From NCBI GenBank assembly GCA_039198225.1, contig JBCCTQ010000001.1:156943-220942 (forward strand): DNA of 64,000 nt, in the 5' to 3' direction. Positions 16,380 to 23,242 of the stretch are shown here, piece after piece. The notes under the pieces were generated by a model. The model was not told the DNA's origin. It saw only the letters and a list, made by a program, of their open reading frames with translations, and searched no databases. Each line of letters starts with the position of its first letter. Within the stretch, counting starts at the first letter, position 1. The DNA comes from JASJAR01 sp039198225. GTDB taxonomy: Bacteria > Pseudomonadota > Alphaproteobacteria > Rhodobacterales > Rhodobacteraceae. Made by a program: the position numbers and the translations under genes.

Positions 16380-17887
16380 GCGCACTCGATAACAACCTGG
16401 CCAAGCTCGGCACTTATCTCGAACGGTTTCGGAAAGCGGGCATTCAAAACCGGATTGGCGGGCAGGATGTTGGAGGCGCGGGAGGGACGTTTCAGAGCAT
16501 TTCTCCGGTCGACAAGTCGGTCATTTGCGATGTGGCCTGGGGTACAAATGAGGATGTCGATAGAGCGGCCAAGGCAGCCCATGACGCCTTTCCGGCGTGG
16601 CGCGACACACCTGCGACCGAACGAAGAAAGATCATCATTCGCATTGCCGAGGCGATCGAGGCCCGGGCGGAAGAAATTGCTCTGTGTGAGTGCTGGGATA
16701 CGGGCCAGGCTTACAAGTTTATGTCGAAGGCGGCCCTCCGCGGGGCAGAGAACTTTCGCTACTTTGCCGACCAGGTGGTGCAGGCGCGGGACGGGCAACA
16801 TCTGAAGTCGCCCACATTGATGAACGTGACCACCCGCGTTCCTATCGGTCCGGTGGGTGTGATCACTCCCTGGAACACGCCCTTCATGCTGTCCACATGG
16901 AAAATTGCACCCGCATTGGCCGCGGGATGCACGGTGGTGCACAGACCCGCAGAAGCATCGCCCCTGACCGCGCGTCTCCTGGTCGAGATCGCCGAAGATG
17001 CGGGCCTGCCGCCGGGCGTTCTCAACACCGTGAACGGTTTCGGCGAGGATGCGGGCAAGGCGCTTTGCGAGCACCCAAAGATCAAAGCCATCGCCTTTGT
17101 CGGCGAAAGCCGGACGGGCAGCTTGATTACCAAGCAGGGAGCCGACACGCTGAAAAGGAACCACCTTGAACTCGGTGGAAAGAACCCGGTCATCGTGTTT
17201 GATGACGCGGAGCTAGACCGTGCGCTAGATGCGGTGATCTTCATGATCTATTCGATCAATGGCGAGCGCTGCACGTCGTCCTCGCGCCTTCTTGTACAGG
17301 AGACGATCCGAGAGGAGTTCGAAGCTAAATTAGTCGAACGGGTCAACAACATCCGCGTCGGCCACCCGCTTGATCCCGCCACGGAAATTGGGCCGCTCGT
17401 CACCGAAGAGCATTTCAACAAGGTCAGAAGCTATTTCGACATCGCCAAAGCGGACGGTGCGACCATTGCCGCCGGGGGCGAGACGCTAGGCGACGAGGGC
17501 TTTTTCGTACGACCGACACTATTCACCCAGGCCAACAACCAAATGCGGATCGCGCAAGAAGAGATCTTCGGCCCGGTCCTCACCTCCATCCCGTTCTCGA
17601 CCGAGGAAGAGGCGCTGCAAATCGCGAACGATGTGCCCTATGGGCTAACCGGCTATGTCTGGACGAATGATCTGACCAGGGCGTTGCGTTTCACTGATAG
17701 GCTCGAAGCGGGGATGATCTGGGTGAACTCCGAGAACGTCCGCCATTTGCCAACACCTTTCGGCGGCGTCAAAGCAAGCGGCATAGGCCGGGACGGTGGG
17801 GACTGGTCGTTTGAGTTTTACATGGAGCAAAAACACATCGGCTTCGCCACCGGGCAGCACAAAATCACCAAATTGGGAGCTCTCTGA
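16376..17887 (+). CDS. hpaE: 5-carboxymethyl-2-hydroxymuconate semialdehyde dehydrogenase
   Basis: A 503-residue aldehyde dehydrogenase. The cofactor motif VITPWNTPFM, general base Glu in LELGGKNPVIVF and nucleophile Cys in INGERCTSSSRLL are intact. INGERCTSSSR and the overall N-terminus are typical of HpaE, which oxidises the semialdehyde released by HpaD, using NAD. The gene overlaps hpaF (ATGA) and shares one base with the hpaD start (TGATG), so expression is tightly coupled. Confidence 0.93.
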   Translation: MSALDNNLAKLGTYLERFRKAGIQNRIGGQDVGGAGGTFQSISPVDKSVICDVAWGTNEDVDRAAKAAHDAFPAWRDTPATERRKIIIRIAEAIEARAEEIALCECWDTGQAYKFMSKAALRGAENFRYFADQVVQARDGQHLKSPTLMNVTTRVPIGPVGVITPWNTPFMLSTWKIAPALAAGCTVVHRPAEASPLTARLLVEIAEDAGLPPGVLNTVNGFGEDAGKALCEHPKIKAIAFVGESRTGSLITKQGADTLKRNHLELGGKNPVIVFDDAELDRALDAVIFMIYSINGERCTSSSRLLVQETIREEFEAKLVERVNNIRVGHPLDPATEIGPLVTEEHFNKVRSYFDIAKADGATIAAGGETLGDEGFFVRPTLFTQANNQMRIAQEEIFGPVLTSIPFSTEEEALQIANDVPYGLTGYVWTNDLTRALRFTDRLEAGMIWVNSENVRHLPTPFGGVKASGIGRDGGDWSFEFYMEQKHIGFATGQHKITKLGAL

Positions 17888-18870
17888 TGCCCGTACCCGC
17901 ACCGAACCTCTATCCCGATTTCAATACGGTTCGCCTAAGCCATGTTTGTCTGAACGTCGAAGACCTCGCGGCTTCGAAGAAGTTCTACACTGAGATTCTA
18001 GGGCTTCAGGTCACCGACGAAGATGAAGGCTGCATTTACCTGCGGGCCATGGAGGAACGGGGCCACCATTCTGTAATCCTCCAGGTTTCCGATCAGCCGG
18101 GGACCGTGGAAGTCATGGGTTTCAAGACCTTCGATGAAGAAGATCTCGACCGGGCCAAAGCCTTTTTCGATGGGAAGGGACGGCCGACTGAATGGGTAGA
18201 GCGGACCTATCAGGGGCGTACGCTACTCACCTCTGATAATTTGGGTATTCCGCTAGAGTTTTATCACAAGATGGACCGGCTTGAACCGATCCATCAGCAA
18301 TACGCCTTGTATCTCGGCGTGAAACCACTCCGGATCGATCACTTCAATTGCTTTAGCCACGACGTTGACGCATCGGTGGCCTTCTATTCGGAATTCGGTT
18401 TCCGCGTGACCGAGTATACCGAGGACGAGGAAAGCAAAAAGCTCTGGGCCGCATGGATGCACCGCAAGGGCGGCGTGCATGATATGGCGTTCACCAATGG
18501 GACCGGCCCCCGGATGCACCACTTAGCCTTTTGGGTGCCGACGCCGCTCAATATCATCGACCTGCTCGATCTGATGGCGACCACGGGCTACGTGGACCAC
18601 ATTGAACGGGGCCCCGGGCGGCATGGCATTTCGAACGCGTTTTTCCTTTATATCCTCGACCCCGACGGCCACCGAATTGAGATCTATTGCTCCGACTACC
18701 AAACCGTTGATCCTGATCTTGAGCCGATAAAATGGGATCTGAAAGACCCACAGCGGCAGACCCTTTGGGGGGCGCCTGCACCGCGAAGTTGGTTCGAGCA
18801 CGGCACAACATTTGTGGGCGTCGAGACCGAGGAACCCTCGGTCACCGCCAGCCCGATCATCGCCCCATGA
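17887..18870 (+). CDS. hpaD: 3,4-dihydroxyphenylacetate 2,3-dioxygenase
   Basis: A 327-residue type I extradiol dioxygenase built from two VOC modules. The iron ligands of the catalytic C-terminal module are visible: His in LRIDHFNCF, His in RMHHLAFWV and Glu in GHRIEIYCSDY. It cleaves homoprotocatechuate next to its hydroxyl groups using oxygen and an Fe(II) or Mn(II) centre. The N-terminal module begins LSHVCLNVEDLAASKKFY. The stop overlaps a 17-codon open frame that bridges to the next gene. Confidence 0.9.
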   Translation: MPVPAPNLYPDFNTVRLSHVCLNVEDLAASKKFYTEILGLQVTDEDEGCIYLRAMEERGHHSVILQVSDQPGTVEVMGFKTFDEEDLDRAKAFFDGKGRPTEWVERTYQGRTLLTSDNLGIPLEFYHKMDRLEPIHQQYALYLGVKPLRIDHFNCFSHDVDASVAFYSEFGFRVTEYTEDEESKKLWAAWMHRKGGVHDMAFTNGTGPRMHHLAFWVPTPLNIIDLLDLMATTGYVDHIERGPGRHGISNAFFLYILDPDGHRIEIYCSDYQTVDPDLEPIKWDLKDPQRQTLWGAPAPRSWFEHGTTFVGVETEEPSVTASPIIAP

Positions 18871-18920
18871 AGATCCTACGTTGGCGCGTCTCCAGAGGTT
18901 GGCGCGAGGTGCAGCCATGA
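18867..18920 (+). other. 17-codon bridging open frame between hpaD and the decarboxylase gene
   Basis: The ATG overlaps the hpaD stop (ATGA at 18867-18870), and its own TGA (18918-18920) overlaps the ATG of the next gene (18917). It encodes MKILRWRVSRGWREVQP. It may serve translational re-initiation or be a decayed gene end. Nothing shows that a stable peptide is made. Confidence 0.4.
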
Positions 18921-20314
18921 ATTGGGATGCCTTTGCCCGCTGGGGTGCGAGGTTTGCGGATTGGGGAGCCGAATACCACAAGACGATACGCTCCCGCCCG
19001 GTCCGTGCCCAGGTTCAACCGGGTGACATTGGCGCTCAATTGCCCGCTTCGCCGCCCGAAACCGGCGAGCCGATGGAGCAGATTTTCGCGGATTTCGAAG
19101 CCATCATCATGCCCGGCATGACGCACCATCAACACCCGGGCTTTTTCGCCTATTTTCCAACCAATGCAACGCCGCCGTCGATCTTGGCGGAGTACCTCAT
19201 CGCCAATCTCTCCGCACAATGCATGATCTGGCAAACCGCGCCCGCCGCGAATGAGTTGGAAACGCGGGTTATCGACTGGATGCGGCAGGCGATAGGCTTG
19301 CCCGAGGCATTTCAAGGCGTCGTTCAAGGAAGCGCTTCGGAAGCCACGCTCGTGGCCGCACTCGTCATGCGCGAACGCGCGTTGCGGTGGACGGGTAATT
19401 CGACCGGATTGTCGGGCCGAGACCGGCTCCGCGTTTATGCAACTGGGGAAGCGCATAGTTCCATCGATAGGGCCATTTGGGTCAGCGGGATTGGACAGGA
19501 CAACCTCGTTCGCATTCCGACTGGAGGACCGCTCAGATCAATGGATACTGAGAAACTGCGTCATGCGATAGAAGAAGACATTGCGGCAGGCCACCGCCCG
19601 GCCGGTATTATCGCTTGTGTCGGCGGAACAAGCACAGGCGCGATCGACCAGATTGCGGATGTTGTGGCGGTGGCACGAGCGTTCGACCTTTACGTTCACG
19701 TCGACGCGGCTTGGGCAGGGAATGCCATGCTCTGTCCCGAATTTCGTTATCTCTGGGCGGGGGTCGAAGGGGCCGATAGCGTTGTCTTTAATCCGCAGAA
19801 ATGGATGGGGGGACAATTCGACGGGTCAATGCACTTCGTCCGCGATCCGGATGACCTGAACAGAACCCTCTCGATTGAGCCTGAATACCTCAAAACGCAC
19901 GGTAAGGAGGGCTTCCGGAACTATTCCGAGTGGTCGATACATCTCGGCCGGCGTTTTCGAGCGCTAAAGTACTGGTTTTTGATCAGAGCTTACGGATTGG
20001 AGGCCATTCGCGACCGTATCCGCAACCACGTGATTTGGTCTGGCGAAGTGTGCGAGCAGATCCGCTTCATGCAGGGCTTTGAGATCGTCACGGAACCAGT
20101 GCTAAGTCTCTTTACATTCCGGTGTCCGGGCGATGATGACGCGCAACAGCGTTTTGTGAATGCCATCAATGATGACGGCCGGATCTACATCACCCAAGGC
20201 CTCCATGGCGGGCGGAAGATGATACGCTTTCAAGTCGGTCAGTTCGACGCGACCAGAGAAGATGTATTGGGTGCCGCCGACGTGATCGCAGATGTTTGGA
20301 GGCAATTGAATTGA
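18917..20314 (+). CDS. Pyridoxal-dependent aromatic amino acid decarboxylase family protein
   Basis: A 465-residue group II PLP decarboxylase (aromatic-L-amino-acid decarboxylase type). MTHHQHPGFFAYFPTNATPPSILAE, the VHVDAAWAGNAMLCPEFR block with the PLP-binding Asp, and the catalytic Lys in FNPQKWMGGQFD are visible. Most relatives have His in place of the Gln before that Lys (NPHKW). It would convert DOPA, tyrosine or a similar amino acid to an amine. I chose the ATG at 18917, with GAGGT upstream, because it gives the family N-terminus (WDAFARWGARFADW). Its place inside the hpa operon ties it to homoprotocatechuate metabolism. Confidence 0.85.
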   Translation: MNWDAFARWGARFADWGAEYHKTIRSRPVRAQVQPGDIGAQLPASPPETGEPMEQIFADFEAIIMPGMTHHQHPGFFAYFPTNATPPSILAEYLIANLSAQCMIWQTAPAANELETRVIDWMRQAIGLPEAFQGVVQGSASEATLVAALVMRERALRWTGNSTGLSGRDRLRVYATGEAHSSIDRAIWVSGIGQDNLVRIPTGGPLRSMDTEKLRHAIEEDIAAGHRPAGIIACVGGTSTGAIDQIADVVAVARAFDLYVHVDAAWAGNAMLCPEFRYLWAGVEGADSVVFNPQKWMGGQFDGSMHFVRDPDDLNRTLSIEPEYLKTHGKEGFRNYSEWSIHLGRRFRALKYWFLIRAYGLEAIRDRIRNHVIWSGEVCEQIRFMQGFEIVTEPVLSLFTFRCPGDDDAQQRFVNAINDDGRIYITQGLHGGRKMIRFQVGQFDATREDVLGAADVIADVWRQLN

Positions 20315-21165
20315 AGTTCGCGACCTATTCTGTAGGGGGCGAGACCTTCTATGGCGCGGCCACAGACGGCGGGATGATTGGGTTGAATACTGTCTTTCCG
20401 CAATGGCCCAGCCTCTTTGATGCTGTGCGGGAGGGGGGGCTGTCGGCGCTGGGTCGCGAGGCGGAAACTCGGCCAGTGACACATAAGGAATATGCGTTTG
20501 AGATGCTCTTGCCAGAGGCACGCCGTATTCTTTGTGTGGGCGTGAATTTCCCGGACCGAAATGCGGAATATAAAGATGGCTCGGAGCAGCCGAAATACAT
20601 GTCGCTCTTCCCGCGGTTCGCGAGCGGATTTACCGGCCATGACCGTCCGCTGATCCGGCCGCCGGAGAGCGACAAACTGGATTACGAAGGCGAGATAGCC
20701 ATTGTCATCGGAAAGGCTGGGCGTCGTGTCTCCCAGGCCGATGCCTATGATCACATCGTAGCCCTGACCCTTTGCAATGAAGGTACGATCCGCGATTGGG
20801 TTCGACACGCGAAATTTAATGTCACCCAAGGTAAGAATTGGGACAATTCCGGTGCCATCGGCCCGTGGCTCGTACCTTTTACGAACGCCGCTCAATTGGA
20901 TGAAGCTCGGATCGTTACCCGCGTCAACGGTGACGTCCGCCAGGATGACCGTGTCAGCCGCATGGTGCACCCCATTCGGCGCGAAATTGAATATATCTCG
21001 ACATTCATGAAACTTGAACCGGGCGACATCATCGTCACCGGCACACCGACCGGTTCGGGCGCACGGCTCGATCCACCGCAATACCTAAAGCCTGGCGACG
21101 TGATAGAGGTAGAGGTGGACGGCATTGGCACCCTCAGAAACACGGTTGCGGACGAAGTGATTTGA
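20311..21165 (+). CDS. hpaG: FAH-family decarboxylase/isomerase of the homoprotocatechuate pathway
   Basis: A 284-residue fumarylacetoacetate hydrolase-fold protein. Metal-binding acids lie in LDYEGEIAIVIGK and in the LCNEGTIRDW block; a GTPTGSGA loop is near the C-terminus. HpaG decarboxylates 5-oxopent-3-ene-1,2,5-tricarboxylate and isomerises the product; E. coli HpaG is a fused double domain, whereas this is a single domain. I chose the TTG at 20311: GGAGG at 20298-20302 is eight bases upstream and the start overlaps the preceding stop (TTGA). A general FAH-family hydrolase is the alternative. Confidence 0.8.
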   Translation: MKFATYSVGGETFYGAATDGGMIGLNTVFPQWPSLFDAVREGGLSALGREAETRPVTHKEYAFEMLLPEARRILCVGVNFPDRNAEYKDGSEQPKYMSLFPRFASGFTGHDRPLIRPPESDKLDYEGEIAIVIGKAGRRVSQADAYDHIVALTLCNEGTIRDWVRHAKFNVTQGKNWDNSGAIGPWLVPFTNAAQLDEARIVTRVNGDVRQDDRVSRMVHPIRREIEYISTFMKLEPGDIIVTGTPTGSGARLDPPQYLKPGDVIEVEVDGIGTLRNTVADEVI

Positions 21166-21962
21166 CCCCGGAAGATCACAGAAATGCGGCCAAAGATCTG
21201 CTGCGCGCTGAAGAATCCGGACAGCAGATCGGTCTCTTGACTAAGAGCTTCCCAGGTATGGCGATGGATGATGCCTACGCCATTCAAAACGTAATTCTTG
21301 ACGCAAAACTGGCAAGTGGCCGGTCCATCATTGGGTGGAAGATCGGGCTCACGTCAAAGGCGATGCAAGATGCATTGAAGATCGATATTCCCGATAGCGG
21401 AATCCTATTTGACGACATGTACTTCGCCAATGGCGCGACGGTTCCAAAAGGCCGTTTCATCCAGCCCCGCATTGAAGCCGAGATTGCCTTTGTGATGAAG
21501 TCTTCCATTGGGGGTTCGGCTGTTACGCGCGATGATGTCATTGCCGCGACCGATTTCGTTACTCCTTCCATCGAGATCCTCGATACCCGGATCGTTCGGG
21601 TCGATGTCGAGACGGGCAAAACAAGAACAGTCTACGACACGATCAGTGACAATGCCGCCAATGCAGGAATTGTTTTGGGGCCAGAGCGCCATGCGCTCGA
21701 AGAATTGGATCTCCGTTGGGTCGGAGCGATTGTGGCCCGCAATGATGAGGTGGAAGAAACCGGCCTTGGCGCGGGTGTGCTAAACGATCCCATTGAAAGC
21801 GTCGTCTGGCTTTCCCGTCGCATGGCGCAATATGGCCAAATCATTGAGCCCGGACAGATCATATTGTCGGGGAGCTTCATCCGTCCCGTCGAATGCCCAC
21901 CGGGGGCCAAGATCCAGGCCGATTTCGGCCCGTTAGGGTCCGTTGAGATCGCTTTCGCCTAG
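21162..21962 (+). CDS. hpaH: 2-oxo-hept-4-ene-1,7-dioate hydratase
   Basis: A 266-residue hydratase of the HpaH/MhpD family. IGWKIGLTSKAMQ, GILFDDMYF and PRIEAEIAFVM with its metal-binding acidic residues are characteristic, as is FVTPSIEILDTRI. It adds water to 2-oxohept-4-ene-1,7-dioate, giving the substrate of the aldolase HpaI. The start is a TTG overlapping the hpaG stop (TTGA). It is the last gene of the operon: 173 bases follow without a gene and no hpaI is visible. Confidence 0.9.
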   Translation: MTPEDHRNAAKDLLRAEESGQQIGLLTKSFPGMAMDDAYAIQNVILDAKLASGRSIIGWKIGLTSKAMQDALKIDIPDSGILFDDMYFANGATVPKGRFIQPRIEAEIAFVMKSSIGGSAVTRDDVIAATDFVTPSIEILDTRIVRVDVETGKTRTVYDTISDNAANAGIVLGPERHALEELDLRWVGAIVARNDEVEETGLGAGVLNDPIESVVWLSRRMAQYGQIIEPGQIILSGSFIRPVECPPGAKIQADFGPLGSVEIAFA

Positions 21963-22058
21963 GGGTTTTCTACGCCAAGGCGACAAACCGCCGATCGTCT
22001 CATGGCCGAATTGCGGGTAGATGGCCGGTGTTGCGCAGTTTCCGAAGCCCGTTTTGGG

Positions 22059-22073
22059 CCGGTCGCAGACCGG
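22059..22073 (+). terminator. Hairpin downstream of the hpa operon
   Basis: CCGGTC (22059-22064) pairs perfectly with GACCGG (22068-22073) around a GCA loop, about 100 bases after the hpaH stop. There is no T-tract, so intrinsic termination is only possible. I see nothing else in the 173-base spacer. Confidence 0.35.
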
Positions 22074-22135
22074 AGCTTGCAGGTTCTTTCTGAAAGTGTA
22101 GCGTAAGTAGCGGTCGGGGCCTTGAGCGCAGAAAG

Positions 22136-22522
22136 ATGCCATCAACCCGACTGAACTTCCTCGAAACTCGTATGCGTCTGTTCGGTTTGCTCCGGGCGGC
22201 CTCGCTGGTGCTGGTGGTTTTGGCACTCGGGAGCCTAACCGCGCTCCGGGGCCACGCGGCGGGAACCGATGCGGAAATCGGTCTTCTGGAAGCGTCCTAT
22301 GGACTGTCTCTGGGTGACATTTGCGCCCCGGGCGATGCGGGCGCTGCACCCCATTGCCCCCTTTGTGTTCTTGTCGCTCTTGGGGCGCCTCTGCCGAAAG
22401 CACCCCCACTGGACGCGCCGGCTCTCGAATTCGGCCAGGTGTCCCCGGATATTCTCCAAACATGCCCCGTCTCAAGCCGGTTTCGGGCCCACGGGATTAG
22501 GGCGCCCCCCGGCGCGGTCTGA
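22136..22522 (+). CDS. Small exported Cys/His protein, DUF2946-like
   Basis: A 128-residue protein with an N-terminal hydrophobic segment (about residues 13-38) that looks like a signal peptide or anchor. After it come DICAPGDAG and HCPLCVL, a Cys-x(n)-His-Cys-x2-Cys pattern like that of DUF2946 proteins, which often accompany copper-handling genes. The next gene is a YcnI-like copper protein, supporting a metal role. Met13 (22172) is an equally good start. Assignment to DUF2946 rests on the motif and context, not on overall similarity. Confidence 0.6.
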   Translation: MPSTRLNFLETRMRLFGLLRAASLVLVVLALGSLTALRGHAAGTDAEIGLLEASYGLSLGDICAPGDAGAAPHCPLCVLVALGAPLPKAPPLDAPALEFGQVSPDILQTCPVSSRFRAHGIRAPPGAV

Positions 22523-22589
22523 GCCCAACACCTCAAACCTCACCTTAAGACACGGCCGACCGCTCCGCGGCGGCCCTTGGAGATGGACT

Positions 22590-23111
22590 ATCAATAAGAC
22601 ACTTCTCAACGCTCTCATCGCGCTTGGTCTCACCGCCACGTCGGCTCTCGCCCATGCCACGCTCGAAACCAAAGAAACCACCATGGAATCGACCTATAAG
22701 GGCGTCATGCGGATCGGCCATGGCTGCGAAGGCGAGGCTACGCTCAAAGTGCGGATCACGATCCCCGAAGGGGTGATCAACGTCAAACCAATGCCGAAGC
22801 CCGGTTGGACGCTCGATATTGCCGAAGGGCCTTACGCCAAGACTTATGAGTATTACGGTGCGCGTTCGGCAGGAGTGAAAGAGATCATCTGGACTGGCGA
22901 GTTGCTCGACACGCATTACGATGAATTCGTCTTCCGCGGTCGGATCACCGACAGTTTCGACGAAGGCCAGATGGTCTATTTCCCCACCGTGCAGGAATGC
23001 GCGAATGGCAACAAAGAATGGGTGGAGATCCCTGTTGCTGGCCAAGATCCCCATGACCTCGACAGGCCGGCCCCCGGCCTTCATCTCAGAGGCGCTTTGC
23101 ACTCGCATTAG
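22590..23111 (+). CDS. YcnI-like copper-binding protein (DUF1775), apparently with an ATC start
   Basis: A 173-residue exported protein. The signal peptide (xNKTLLNALIALGLTATSALA) is followed by HATLETKETTMES, and the YcnI-type domain follows (YKGVMRIGHGCEG, then VKPMPKPGWTLD). In this family the N-terminal His exposed after cleavage binds copper. No ATG, GTG or TTG lies at the signal-peptide start; the codon there is ATC at 22590, with GGAG seven bases upstream. The first in-frame ATG (22683) would remove the signal peptide and the copper-binding His. The role is probably periplasmic copper handling. Confidence 0.75.
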   Translation: MNKTLLNALIALGLTATSALAHATLETKETTMESTYKGVMRIGHGCEGEATLKVRITIPEGVINVKPMPKPGWTLDIAEGPYAKTYEYYGARSAGVKEIIWTGELLDTHYDEFVFRGRITDSFDEGQMVYFPTVQECANGNKEWVEIPVAGQDPHDLDRPAPGLHLRGALHSH

Positions 23112-23242
23112 CCCACGTGGTTCCCCGAGCTCCGGCACGGGCAACCCTTAGCATCTTAGGAACCTGCGGACCTCGCGCATCCAAGGGATCGCCCTCGCAA
23201 TGCCCAAGGCTCTCCTATAGGTTATCCGAGACAGGGGGTGTT

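Noticed and set aside
16133..17164. Minus-strand open frame opposite hpaE
   Set aside because: Antisense shadow of a clear aldehyde dehydrogenase.
23117..23242. N-terminal extension of DNA polymerase I
   Set aside because: The extension does not resemble Pol I; the usual N-terminus starts at 23243.
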